Shown one piece after another: positions 1 through 8,454 of a stretch of 33,643 nucleotides of DNA (its first letter is position 1; each line of letters starts with the position of its first letter). The DNA is from Chloroflexota bacterium (GTDB taxonomy: Bacteria > Chloroflexota > Anaerolineae > Anaerolineales > Villigracilaceae). Location: NCBI GenBank assembly GCA_016234535.1, contig JACRBH010000082.1, positions 1-33,643 of the forward strand. Direction: 5' to 3'. The position numbers were made by a program, and so were the translations under genes. The notes under the pieces are model-generated. The model searched no databases and was not told where the DNA came from. It saw only the letters and a program-made list of their open reading frames with translations.

Positions 1-1602
1 GAATTTCCAGCTCTTATTGCTGGAGCGTCGCTTCTAACCGATTATATTCTCACCGTCTCGGTTTCGATAGCATCAGGGGTTGCACAAATCGTATCTGCGT
101 TTCCAGCTTTGTATGATTATCGCGTCGTACTCTCTGTTACATTCATTATGTTCGTCATGCTGATGAATTTACGCGGCGTAAAAGAGTCTGGCACAGCCTT
201 TGCGATCCCGACATATTTCTTTGTTGTATTGATGATCACTGCTGTCGGGACAGGTCTCTTCCGCCTATTGGTTACTGGAACACTTGGCACAGTCTTTGAT
301 CCGCCTGAACTGCTGGCGCATGGCGTTGCGACGATTACACCCTTCCTCATCCTGCACGCCTTTGCGAGCGGCACGACCGCGCTGACAGGTGTGGAAGCGA
401 TTTCAAACGGAATTACCGCCTTCAAAGAACCCCGCAGTAAAAATGCAGGCATCACCCTGATTTGGATGTCGCTTATTCTCGGTACACTTTTTCTTGGAAT
501 TTCCTATCTCACAAAAAATATCGGCGCAGTTCCATCGGAAAGTGAAACTGTAATATCCCAACTGGGGCGCACGGTCTTTGCCGGACGCGGCACTTTATAT
601 CTCATGTTAATCGGCGCCACCACGGTTATTCTTATTATGGCCGCCAATACAGCTTTTGCGGATTTCCCGCGTTTGGGTGCTCTTGTTGCCAAAGATGGAT
701 TCCTCCCCCGCCAGCTTACATATCGTGGAAGTCGCCTGGTCTATTCGCGAGGGATTATAGCCCTGTCCCTCATCGCATCATTCATACTTGTAGTCTTCCA
801 GGCAAGTGTTACACGTCTTATTCCATTGTATGCAATAGGTGTATTTCTATCTTTTACGCTTTCACAAGGTGGGATGGCGCTGCGATGGTACAAAATCGGC
901 AAACTTAATCCCGGTGAAGAGAAAGTGGAACGCGGGTCGACTCTGCGTTTTGTAAAAGATTGGCCGGTTAAAATGGTTGTCAACGGATTCGGGGCTTTCT
1001 GTACCGCAATCGTGATGATGGTTTTTGCTGTGACTAAATTCCAGGATGGCGCATGGGTTGTGTTGATCCTTATCCCGTCCCTGGTCATGGTCTTCTGGTT
1101 AATTCATCGCCATTACAACAATCTTGCCAAAAAACTTTCCCTTGATAATTTTGGGGTCATTCCTCCTCACACAATTCGTCATCGTGTCATCATGCCGGTC
1201 AGCGGTGTGCATCAGGGGACATTGGCAGCGCTTCGTTATGCCCGCATGTTGTCGGACGATGTAACCGCCGTCCATGTGGTGATCGAACCGGCAGAATCCG
1301 AGAAGGTCCGGGCAAAGTGGGAAACCTGGGGCGAAGGCGTGCGTATGGTTTTGCTGGATTCCCCTTACCGCCTTTTCATTGAACCTATCCTGGGGTATAT
1401 CTCTGAAATTGCAGATAGGCGTCAGCCAGGTGAGACAATCACCATTGTGGTACCTGAATTCGTTTCAGAAAGCCGTATAACCAGCACATTACATACGAAC
1501 ACCGCAAATATTCTGCGTGAACAGTTAAAAAATCAACACGGGATTGTGATCACCAATGTGCCTTATCATGTACATGAAGAAGACACGAGTAAGGAGTTAT
1601 GA
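1..1602 (+). CDS. KimA/KUP-like APC-superfamily K+ permease, 5'-truncated
   Basis: The reading frame is open from base 1, so the gene starts outside the window; 533 residues are visible. They hold the later transmembrane helices of an APC-superfamily permease and, from about codon 390, a soluble C-terminal domain resembling the universal stress protein fold. The motif TDYILTVSVSIASG (codons 13-26) has Asp and Thr four residues apart (nt 40-42 and 52-54). TALTGVEAISNG has Thr and Glu three apart (nt 385-387 and 394-396). As I recall, these match the spacing of the K+/H+-coupling residues D117/T121 and T230/E233 of B. subtilis KimA. The downstream neighbours are two RCK/TrkA regulators, with a stop-start overlap region, which supports potassium rather than amino-acid transport. 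A generic amino-acid permease is the alternative. Membrane location is clear; substrate is inferred. Confidence 0.8.
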   Translation, partial: EFPALIAGASLLTDYILTVSVSIASGVAQIVSAFPALYDYRVVLSVTFIMFVMLMNLRGVKESGTAFAIPTYFFVVLMITAVGTGLFRLLVTGTLGTVFDPPELLAHGVATITPFLILHAFASGTTALTGVEAISNGITAFKEPRSKNAGITLIWMSLILGTLFLGISYLTKNIGAVPSESETVISQLGRTVFAGRGTLYLMLIGATTVILIMAANTAFADFPRLGALVAKDGFLPRQLTYRGSRLVYSRGIIALSLIASFILVVFQASVTRLIPLYAIGVFLSFTLSQGGMALRWYKIGKLNPGEEKVERGSTLRFVKDWPVKMVVNGFGAFCTAIVMMVFAVTKFQDGAWVVLILIPSLVMVFWLIHRHYNNLAKKLSLDNFGVIPPHTIRHRVIMPVSGVHQGTLAALRYARMLSDDVTAVHVVIEPAESEKVRAKWETWGEGVRMVLLDSPYRLFIEPILGYISEIADRRQPGETITIVVPEFVSESRITSTLHTNTANILREQLKNQHGIVITNVPYHVHEEDTSKEL

Positions 1603-1604
1603 AT

Positions 1605-2270
1605 ATGAATTTTATCGTCATAGGCTGCGGAAGGGTCGGCGCGGAACTTTCCTACCGCCTGTTCAAAAATGGACATCAGGTAGTCGTTGTGGATAGCGAT
1701 AAAAAAGCTTTTAATCGCCTCCACCCTGACTTTAGGGGGCGTGCTGTCGAAGGAGAGGCTCTCTCGTCTGACGCACTCGAACGCGCAGGTATTGATAAAT
1801 CCAGTGGCGTTGCCGTGGTAACCAATTCGGATACCCTGAATGCAGTGATCGGACATACCATTCGCATGCACTACCCAAACGTCAAACAGGTTATCGTGCG
1901 TAATTATGACCCTTCAATGCGTGAAATGCTTGAAGCATTTGGGCTGCAAATCGTAAGTTCAACGGCCTGGGGCGCGGAACGCGTGCAGGAACTTCTCATT
2001 GATCCATCCTTCCGTGCAGTATTTTCCGCAGGCAACGGGGAAGTGGAAGTGTATGAAATGTTCATTTCACCAAAATGGGATGGCATGAATATTTCCAGTT
2101 TACTGGATGGGTGCAGCAATACCATTTGCGCCGCCCTAACCCGCGCAGGCCGCGCAGAATTACCCACCCCAGACACAAAACTCAAGGATGGCGACGTTCT
2201 CACCATAAGCGCAACCCTTGAAGGTGTAAAAGCCCTGCGTGCAAAATTGCAGGAAGGGAAGGAGGCATAA
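1605..2270 (+). CDS. TrkA-type RCK protein, first of two
   Basis: This encodes a cytoplasmic 221-aa K+-transport regulatory subunit with an N-terminal Rossmann domain (RCK_N) and a C-terminal TrkA_C domain. The dinucleotide-binding loop GCGRVG and the acidic residue ending the second strand (VVVVDSD) are both present. The TrkA_C part runs from about residue 140 to the end. I chose the ATG at 1605 because AAGGAG at 1591-1596 is 8 nt upstream; the ATG at 1599, which overlaps the permease stop, would be only 2 nt from it. The gene is translationally coupled to the permease and followed 1 nt later by a second RCK gene, so the three probably form one operon and complex. In known RCK proteins NAD(H) or ATP/ADP and sometimes c-di-AMP are ligands; which applies here is not visible. 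Confidence 0.88.
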   Translation: MNFIVIGCGRVGAELSYRLFKNGHQVVVVDSDKKAFNRLHPDFRGRAVEGEALSSDALERAGIDKSSGVAVVTNSDTLNAVIGHTIRMHYPNVKQVIVRNYDPSMREMLEAFGLQIVSSTAWGAERVQELLIDPSFRAVFSAGNGEVEVYEMFISPKWDGMNISSLLDGCSNTICAALTRAGRAELPTPDTKLKDGDVLTISATLEGVKALRAKLQEGKEA

Positions 2271-2271
2271 C

Positions 2272-2952
2272 ATGTATGTATTTATTGCTGGCGGCGGACG
2301 CACAGGCGCACAACTCGCTTCACAGTTACTGGCCCAGAACTATCAAGTAAGGCTCGTTGAACATCGCCGCGAATTACTTAGCCGCCTTCACCACGAACTT
2401 CCCACCGAAGTTATCTATGAGGGACAGGCGACCGACCCGAATATTCTAAAACAGGCCGGTCTGGAAAAAGCGAACGTTATGGTGGCTTGTACCAACGATG
2501 ATGCCTCCAACCTCGTGCTGTGCTATCTTGCGCGCACGTTATTCAAGACACGCCGCACGGTGGCTCGTATCAACAATCCGCGCAATGCATGGTTGTTCGA
2601 TAAGAACTTCCACGTGGACGAGACCATCAACCATGCGGACGTGATGGCACACCTCATTCAGGAAGAAATGTCGCTGGGTGATATGATGACATTGCTCAAA
2701 TTGCGCCGCGGACGTTATTCAGTAGTGGAGGAAAAAGTTCCACCGGGAGCGAAGGCAATTGGTAAGGAACTCAAGGAGTTGGGGCTGCCTGATCAATGCG
2801 TAATCGCCGCCATCATTCGTCACGGGCAAATCACCTTACCTCGCGGCACGACTGAATTGGAGGAAGGTGATGAAGTGCTGGCTGTGACGGATGCCGATGG
2901 CGCACAGCAGCTTGCAAAATTGCTCGAACCGCCTTCAAGAGTGAATTTGTAA
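2272..2952 (+). CDS. TrkA-type RCK protein, second of two
   Basis: This encodes a 226-aa RCK_N plus TrkA_C protein, paralogous to its upstream neighbour. The nucleotide-binding loop is GGGRTG near the N terminus. The strand-2 acidic residue is Glu (RLVEHRRE) instead of Asp, so nucleotide preference may differ between the two subunits. The TrkA_C domain spans roughly residues 140-215. The start at ATG 2272 is preceded by AAGGAGG at a good distance and follows the previous stop by 1 nt; the longer frame back to 2239 would overlap the previous gene without a ribosome site. Two separate RCK subunits beside one KUP-type permease suggest a hetero-oligomeric gating ring. A perfect terminator follows at 3108-3150. 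Confidence 0.88.
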   Translation: MYVFIAGGGRTGAQLASQLLAQNYQVRLVEHRRELLSRLHHELPTEVIYEGQATDPNILKQAGLEKANVMVACTNDDASNLVLCYLARTLFKTRRTVARINNPRNAWLFDKNFHVDETINHADVMAHLIQEEMSLGDMMTLLKLRRGRYSVVEEKVPPGAKAIGKELKELGLPDQCVIAAIIRHGQITLPRGTTELEEGDEVLAVTDADGAQQLAKLLEPPSRVNL

Positions 2953-3098
2953 CTCACCTTACGCGGTTTTGTGCATTTTTAGGTATGTCGCCCTGAGCGA
3001 CAGCGAAGGGCCACTACGATTATCTCAGAGACCCTTCGCTCCGCTCACATCGTCCCGATGTCCTTCGGGAGGGAATCATGACGGTGCATAAGGTGAGT
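2952..3098. repeat. MITE-like repeat with ACTCACCTTACGC terminal inverted arms
   Basis: Terminal arms ACTCACCTTACGC (2952-2964) and GCATAAGGTGAGT (3086-3098) are inverted with one mismatch. The interior holds a CCCTGAG...GAAGGG module that recurs at 20867-20912, and the arms recur at 10649-10708 and 10781-10864. The left arm starts on the last base of the RCK stop codon. No open frame or transposase is inside, so it would be a non-autonomous element. Confidence 0.6.
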
Positions 3099-3107
3099 TT
3101 GTAAAAC

Positions 3108-3150
3108 AAAAGAAGCCCGATGGAAACATAAATCCATCGGGCTTCTTTTT
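3108..3150. terminator. Bidirectional Rho-independent terminator
   Basis: A 17-bp perfect stem (AAAAGAAGCCCGATGGA with its complement at 3133-3149) encloses an 8-nt loop, with A-run and T-run flanks. It lies between the convergent K+ operon and the ABC gene and can serve both. Confidence 0.92.
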
Positions 3151-3171
3151 GCATACGCTTCTTCAGGGTGT

Positions 3172-4986
3172 TTATTTCCCAACCATTTCCTTCACTTGCT
3201 CAATATAAGCAAGGGATTGATGCCTGAAATACGTGTTGTATAACTCGGCGTAATGCCCGCCCTGAGTCAATAATCCATCATGACTGCCTTGCTCGATGAT
3301 GGCTCCTTTTTTCATGACCACGATTCTGTCCGCCGCTTTCACTGTGGACAGACGATGCGCGATCAGGATGCTGGTTGTATTCTTCAAAATTAAATTCAAA
3401 GCCTGTTGTATTTGCCACTCAGTGAATGGATCGATGCTGGCGGTGGCTTCGTCCAAAATGAAGATGGCGGGATTCTGCACCAGCACCCGCATCAACGCCA
3501 CGAGCTGACGCTGTCCCATCGAGAGTCTGTTTCCGCGCTCGCCGACTTCAGTGTGCAAGCCATTGGGCAGAGTCTCAAGCCACTCACCGTCGCCGATTCT
3601 TTTCGCGAGCTTGAGCATTTCTTCCTCGGGCACGCCGGGCACTGCGTAACGGATATTGTCTATCACAGTTCCTGAAAATAAAAACGGGACTTGCGAGACG
3701 ATTCCCAATTGACGGCGATATTGGCCCAAGTCAAAGGTGCGGATATCGCTGCCGTCAATGGATAAGCTTCCTTTTTGAAATTCGTAAAATCTCGCGATTA
3801 ATTTTGCTATGGATGATTTGCCCGCGCCGGTGTGACCCACAAGGGCAAGAGTCTCTCCGGGTTGTATGACCAGATTGAAGTTCGTCAGGATCGGCTCTTT
3901 ATCCGAATAACTGAAATCAAATTTTTCAAATTTAATTTCGCCTTTAAGGCGTGGCACATCCTGCTTTTCTGTTTGAAGCACATTCGGGTCGGCATCGATC
4001 AAGGCGAAGACACGTTCCGCCGCAGACAGGCCGCCCTGGATTTGCGCCCAGAACGCGGTGAGATTTAAAACGGGGAAGAAAAACTGATCGAGACTCATGA
4101 TAAAAAGATACCATGCGCCAATGCTGACCAGCCCCTGCTGCGCGCTCATACCACCGGCATAGATCAGCACGCCAACGAAAATTCCTGAAAGCGCATTGAG
4201 CGTGGGAAAGACCAACGACAGCACAAACCCGCGCCGCACGTTGACTTGATATGACTGTTGATTTGATTCATCGAAGGATTTGAAAATACTTTCTTCCTGT
4301 CGAAAATTTTTCGCGATGGAAATTCCGCTGATGGTTTCCTTGATCGCGGCATTCACATCAGCCATCGCTTTCATGCCGCGCTTGGTAACGCGACGCGCCA
4401 GCAAACGAAAGCCCGATGCCACGCCGAAAATGATGGGCATGAACGCCAGCAATAGCAACGACAAACGCCACTCGGTGCGAAAGAGCACGATGCCAAGAAT
4501 CAGCGCCTGTATCATTTGCGAAACGACATCGGTGATGATGACCACAAGCTGACCAAAATCGTTGGTGTCGGATGTAATACGCGAGACGATGCGGCCCGAT
4601 GAGAATTGATCATAGAACGAGAGGTCATGCTCGGCGGCGGCGCGGAACGCGCGCGTGCGCAACTCAAGGACGACATCTCCCACCGCGCGCACGATCAGAC
4701 TCCGCCGAATCCAGTTCAGCCCCCACAGGCCGACTCCAACCCCCATAAGTGCGGCTCCCACCAATGCAATGGCCTGCGGAGTTGGCTCTTCGCGCAGCAA
4801 GTCCACCATGCGGCTGACGATGACGGGCAAGGCCGCGCCGATGAAAGCAAGGATGATGATAATGATGGATGAATATACAAGCCGTGTGACCTGTGTGCGG
4901 AAAAAGTCAGTAATGCGCCGCGTGAGTTCACGATCGGTATACTGACGGTCATATTTTTCGTCGTTTAGTCCCGCAAAGAAACCCAT
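3172..4986 (-). CDS. Heterodimeric ABC exporter subunit, catalytic-site half
   Basis: A 604-aa type IV ABC exporter half-transporter. The membrane domain covers about residues 30-325 and the nucleotide-binding domain about 350-590. Visible motifs are Walker A GHTGAGKS (384-391), Q-loop Gln432, signature LSMGQ (488-492), Walker B with catalytic Glu in LDEATASID (511-519) and switch His544. The signature is non-canonical (Met for Gly), while the Walker B Glu is intact. The partner at 6204-7985 has the opposite pattern, as in TM287/288-type heterodimers with one degenerate ATP site. It is the last gene of a minus-strand run, starting 32 nt after the DUF4143 gene and ending at the shared terminator. 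Lipid or drug export is typical of the family; the substrate is unknown. Confidence 0.93.
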   Translation of the reverse strand: MGFFAGLNDEKYDRQYTDRELTRRITDFFRTQVTRLVYSSIIIIILAFIGAALPVIVSRMVDLLREEPTPQAIALVGAALMGVGVGLWGLNWIRRSLIVRAVGDVVLELRTRAFRAAAEHDLSFYDQFSSGRIVSRITSDTNDFGQLVVIITDVVSQMIQALILGIVLFRTEWRLSLLLLAFMPIIFGVASGFRLLARRVTKRGMKAMADVNAAIKETISGISIAKNFRQEESIFKSFDESNQQSYQVNVRRGFVLSLVFPTLNALSGIFVGVLIYAGGMSAQQGLVSIGAWYLFIMSLDQFFFPVLNLTAFWAQIQGGLSAAERVFALIDADPNVLQTEKQDVPRLKGEIKFEKFDFSYSDKEPILTNFNLVIQPGETLALVGHTGAGKSSIAKLIARFYEFQKGSLSIDGSDIRTFDLGQYRRQLGIVSQVPFLFSGTVIDNIRYAVPGVPEEEMLKLAKRIGDGEWLETLPNGLHTEVGERGNRLSMGQRQLVALMRVLVQNPAIFILDEATASIDPFTEWQIQQALNLILKNTTSILIAHRLSTVKAADRIVVMKKGAIIEQGSHDGLLTQGGHYAELYNTYFRHQSLAYIEQVKEMVGK

Positions 4987-5018
4987 GGTAATTTCCCGTA
5001 ATCAATTGCTATCAATCT

Positions 5019-6158
5019 TTAGTCAAGAAAACTTTCAAAATTCTCACGCGTAATTGTGTTGATCTCCGCGTTGGGATACGCTTCCAGAAAAGTTTGGCGC
5101 GTGGACTTTTTCATCCCGCTTTTTTGCCCCCATTTGAATTCATACGCACCGAGCCTGCCTGCATGTTCTTCAATGTAGTCAATTTCCTTTTTGTCATATG
5201 TCCGCCAAAAATAGGCATTGATCGAACGCCCTGCGAGTTGATTTGTCTTGCGGCGTTCCACCATCAAAAAATTTTCCCATAATTGACCCACGTCGTCACG
5301 CAGGGAAAGCGGATTTAAGTTTTGGATCAAACTATTTCGCACACCGTTATCGTAAAAATAATAACGCGAGTTCTTGGTTATTTCCTTGCGAAGATTGCGC
5401 GAAAAGCCGCCCACCCGAAAGACCACAAATACCTTTTCGAGCAGGTCTAAATAGCGCTCTACGGTTTCACGGTTAAGACCAAGATTCGTTCCCAATTCAG
5501 ATACTGAAACTTCATTCCCAATTTGAAAGGCGAGCAGACGCAAAAGATCCACAATCTTCTCAGGGCGGCGTACTCCTTCAAGTTCAAGCAAATCGCGATA
5601 TAGATAAGAACCGACGAGCTCGCCTAAAAATCTTTCACGCAGAACAGGGTCGTCTGTGGTTGCCATTACAGGATATGCGCCCCAGACAAGCCAGCGTTCA
5701 AGTTGATTGCGCGTTTCCAGCGTTCCAAGACTGCGGCGTAGTTCAGGATAACTAAATGGGTATAAGGTAAAGGTTAATTTTCGCCCTGTGAGCGGTTCAT
5801 TGATCTTGTTGGCTAGCTCAAAAGATGCGGAACCAGTCGCAAGGATGGCGACATTGGGATTGTCGTCAATCAATATCTTGAGATTAAGTCCGATCTCTGG
5901 TACGCGCTGGGCTTCATCAATTACAAGGAATTCAGCATCGCCCAAAACTTCATTTAACGTTTTTAAATTTTGGCTGGCAAGCGCCTCGCGATATAGAAAC
6001 TCATCTGCGTTGACAAAGCGCGTCCGCAACGGTAGGGAGACGAGCAGGTCTTTGGCAAGCGTCGTTTTTCCAACCTGCCGTGGACCATACAATACCAAAA
6101 CTTTGCCAAAAATGATGGATTTTTGAATATCTGACAGAAGTAACCGCTGAATTTTCAT
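5019..6158 (-). CDS. AAA_14/DUF4143-family ATPase
   Basis: This 379-aa protein has the standard layout of the AAA_14 + DUF4143 family. Walker A is in LYGPRQVGKTTL (residues about 23-34), Walker B in FLVIDEAQ, a sensor-like segment is ILATGSASFEL, and a winged-helix-like stretch (SVSELGTNLGLNRETV) follows. The C-terminal DUF4143 domain has a PD-(D/E)XK-like D-x(n)-E-x-K pattern (EIDYIEE... YEFKW). The family is widespread, often in variable regions, and its biochemical role is poorly known. It sits between the two halves of the ABC exporter, 45 and 32 nt from them. TATAAT (minus strand) ends 6 nt before the ATG, so it may have its own, leaderless, promoter. It may be an insertion into a two-gene exporter operon; a functional link to export is not evident. 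Confidence 0.88.
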   Translation of the reverse strand: MKIQRLLLSDIQKSIIFGKVLVLYGPRQVGKTTLAKDLLVSLPLRTRFVNADEFLYREALASQNLKTLNEVLGDAEFLVIDEAQRVPEIGLNLKILIDDNPNVAILATGSASFELANKINEPLTGRKLTFTLYPFSYPELRRSLGTLETRNQLERWLVWGAYPVMATTDDPVLRERFLGELVGSYLYRDLLELEGVRRPEKIVDLLRLLAFQIGNEVSVSELGTNLGLNRETVERYLDLLEKVFVVFRVGGFSRNLRKEITKNSRYYFYDNGVRNSLIQNLNPLSLRDDVGQLWENFLMVERRKTNQLAGRSINAYFWRTYDKKEIDYIEEHAGRLGAYEFKWGQKSGMKKSTRQTFLEAYPNAEINTITRENFESFLD

Positions 6159-6164
6159 AAATTT

Positions 6165-6170
6165 ATTATA
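6165..6170 (-). promoter_or_regulatory. -10 box of a possible leaderless promoter for the DUF4143 gene
   Basis: TATAAT on the minus strand is separated from the ATG (6156-6158) by only AAATTT, which places the expected transcript start at or next to the start codon. No convincing -35 hexamer lies 17 bp upstream. Confidence 0.45.
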
Positions 6171-6203
6171 CTACACCGTCTGAATTCTTATTTTCTTCAA
6201 ATG

Positions 6204-7985
6204 TCACTCTCTAAAAATTCTCGAATATGCTTCAGATGTTTTCATCAACTCATCGTGCGTGCCGATGGCGGCGATGCGGCCTTTGCGCATGACGATGATC
6301 AAATCAGCCCAGCGGATCTGCGAGAGGCGGTGCGTGATGATGAAGGTCGTGCGTCCGCGTGCGGCGTTGGAGATGGCGCGCTGAATTTTGTCCTCGGTGG
6401 CCGAGTCAATGGCGGAGGTGGAATCATCCAGCACGAGAATGCGCGGGTCGGTGAGAAATGCGCGGGCAAGCGCGATGCGCTGACGCTGTCCGCCGGAGAG
6501 AGTGACTCCGCGTTCGCCGACGACCGTGTCATATTGCTGATCGAACTCGAGAATGAAGTCATGCGCCTGCGATGCAACAGATGCGGCTGTGATCTCTTCC
6601 TTTGTCGCATCGGGCTTTCCAAAAGCAATATTATTGCTCAATGAACGCGAGAACAAAAAGATATCCTGTTCGATGATGGAAATTTGCGAACGCAGCGCAG
6701 CCAGATTCCAATCGCGCACATCCATGCCGTCAATCAATACCTGGCCGGAGGTTGTGTCATACGTGCGGTTGATCAACTTTGCGAGAGAAGTTTTCCCCGC
6801 GCCAGTCTGCCCAACGATGGCGACAGTTTGTCCCTGCTTGATTTTAAACGAAACGTTTTCGATCACAGATTCGCCTTTGGGGTAGCTGAATGAGACGCCG
6901 CGAAACTCAACTTCGCCGCGCATGTTCGAGGTCAGGCCTGATGCGTTTTGATCGAGTTGCGTCTCGCTGTTGATGAGTTCCAAAATTCGGCGGGCGCTCG
7001 ACATTCCCGAAGAAATTTGCGAATAAGCCCAGGTGGATGTAAAGGTTGGAAATTCCAGCAAGCGCAAAAGGCCGAAGTATGCGATCACAGCACCGAGGTC
7101 AATCGTCCCCGCGCGGAAGAGCAGCAGCGCGTGGACAAGTCCGCCGGCGTAGGCTGTGCCAAGAATGAGCATGGCGATGTAGCGTCCTTCAAGGTCGCCC
7201 TGACTGACAAACGCATCGCGCACGCGCCGCGCATTGGACACGAAACGATCCACCTCCGCGCCTTCCTGCGCCGCGCCCTTCATTACTTCAACGCCATCCA
7301 ATGATTCTGAAAGATGTGTGTTCATGTCGCCGAATGTTGCGCGCACTTCATCGGTGATGGGCGAAAGTGCTTTGAGGTAACGTGCCAGCGCAGCGAAATA
7401 AATGACCGTAAAAATAACGGGCGTGATCAACAGTGACGGATGATAGCGCGGCGCGGCGATGAGCAGCATGACAATAAACATGAACGAACCGACAACGAGG
7501 TTCACGCCGGGGTTGAACATGAAATTCACTTCGCGCACATCGTTCGTGGCGCGCGCCATGGTATCGCCAACTGGCTGCAAGTTGTGGAAGGTCATGCTCT
7601 TGCCGAGCAAAGAAAGATACAACTCATCGCGAATATCACGTTCCATGTACTGCGCCATGAGTTCCGCGCCAAAGTTGCGCCCAAGCTGCAACACGCCGCG
7701 GATGATCTGTGAAATTCCAATGATAAGAGCGAGCGGCAATAATACCGAAGTATCCGGCGGAAGTTTGATCATCGCATTGAACGCATCGCCGGTCAGCACA
7801 GGCACGTACGCGGCAAGCGCCGCATTGCCGATTGCCCCAGCAATGAGCATTACGATGATCCATATATATGGACGCGAGTGAGAAACAATCCACTTGAAGG
7901 CGTTGGTGTGTTTGTAAATATTTTTTCGTTTTAAAGTAAATTCTGCGGGAAGGGAGATGGAAGACATTTTTATCGCTTGTCCCAT
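6204..7985 (-). CDS. Heterodimeric ABC exporter subunit, degenerate-site half
   Basis: A 593-aa half-transporter with membrane helices over about residues 35-325 and an ATPase domain from 355. Motifs: Walker A GQTGAGKT (392-399), canonical signature LSGGQ (496-500), H-loop His552. Walker B reads LDDSTSAID (519-527): Asp521 stands where the catalytic Glu should be. Its composite site would pair this weak Walker B with the LSMGQ signature of the 604-aa partner, exactly the asymmetric arrangement of known heterodimeric exporters. It is first in the minus-strand run. The start may instead be Met7 (7967), because neither ATG has a strong ribosome site. The repeat at 7994-8060 lies directly upstream. 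Confidence 0.92.
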   Translation of the reverse strand: MGQAIKMSSISLPAEFTLKRKNIYKHTNAFKWIVSHSRPYIWIIVMLIAGAIGNAALAAYVPVLTGDAFNAMIKLPPDTSVLLPLALIIGISQIIRGVLQLGRNFGAELMAQYMERDIRDELYLSLLGKSMTFHNLQPVGDTMARATNDVREVNFMFNPGVNLVVGSFMFIVMLLIAAPRYHPSLLITPVIFTVIYFAALARYLKALSPITDEVRATFGDMNTHLSESLDGVEVMKGAAQEGAEVDRFVSNARRVRDAFVSQGDLEGRYIAMLILGTAYAGGLVHALLLFRAGTIDLGAVIAYFGLLRLLEFPTFTSTWAYSQISSGMSSARRILELINSETQLDQNASGLTSNMRGEVEFRGVSFSYPKGESVIENVSFKIKQGQTVAIVGQTGAGKTSLAKLINRTYDTTSGQVLIDGMDVRDWNLAALRSQISIIEQDIFLFSRSLSNNIAFGKPDATKEEITAASVASQAHDFILEFDQQYDTVVGERGVTLSGGQRQRIALARAFLTDPRILVLDDSTSAIDSATEDKIQRAISNAARGRTTFIITHRLSQIRWADLIIVMRKGRIAAIGTHDELMKTSEAYSRIFRE

Positions 7986-7993
7986 AATCGGTA

Positions 7994-8060
7994 GTTCACG
8001 AATGCGTAGTAACGACTGAAGTCGTTCGGGTAAAAAGCGACTAAAGTCGCTACTACGAAC
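7994..8060. repeat. Compound palindromic intergenic repeat
   Basis: Two 16-bp palindromes lie side by side: AACGACTGAAGTCGTT (8011-8026) and AGCGACTAAAGTCGCT (8036-8051). They sit inside outer arms GTTC...GTAGTA and TACTACGAAC. The element abuts the start of the ABC gene, so it would be in its 5' leader. It resembles short interspersed repeats known from environmental genomes; no second copy is in the window. Confidence 0.6.
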
Positions 8061-8257
8061 ATCCTTTTGTGAAGTACTGATAATCTAAGTAAATTTTTCA
8101 TCTTCGATGAAAAGTAAAATCAATTTTTTTGTTTGCAAAATTATGCGATACTCCGTAATTGTACCATTTTGGCCTGATTTACTTTCGTAACCCAAAATTC
8201 AGGCCGGGGTTGTCATTATTAGATTGGTAATTTTGCCGATCACAAAGGAGATTAAAA

Positions 8258-8407
8258 ATGAAAACCCCCACTTCGCTTGCTGGCTGGTGTACTGTATTGT
8301 TCTTTTTGTTTGCTGGTCTTGGCGCGTTTGTTACCATCCCCTTTGGCGCAACTTTGACGGGCATCTTCGCTCTTGGCGCTGCAATATTCACCCTGATGGG
8401 CAGATAA
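8258..8407 (+). CDS. 49-aa small membrane protein
   Basis: A short reading frame starting MKTPTSLAGW and ending TLMGR, with AAAGGAG at 8244-8250 placed 7 nt before the ATG. It encodes two hydrophobic segments (about residues 9-27 and 30-47) joined by a Pro-Phe-Gly turn, so it is probably a two-helix membrane hairpin. A perfect 11-bp hairpin follows 17 nt after the stop. Strong ribosome site, membrane-like composition and terminator together support a real gene, but I do not recognise the family. It is monocistronic and divergent from the ABC operon. Confidence 0.72.
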   Translation: MKTPTSLAGWCTVLFFLFAGLGAFVTIPFGATLTGIFALGAAIFTLMGR

Positions 8408-8424
8408 TTCACAGTGTTACCAAA

Positions 8425-8454
8425 CACAACCTCCCGCATGGGAGGTTGTGTCGT
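8425..8454. terminator. Hairpin terminator between the small protein and the kinase gene
   Basis: CACAACCTCCC (8425-8435), loop GCAT, and the complementary arm at 8440-8450 form an 11-bp perfect stem followed by TCGTTT. The T-run is short. The genes on either side converge, so it may act in both directions. Confidence 0.7.

Noticed and set aside
1599..1604. ATG 1599 as the start of the first RCK gene
   Set aside because: It is 2 nt from the AAGGAG site, too close; ATG 1605 is at normal distance.
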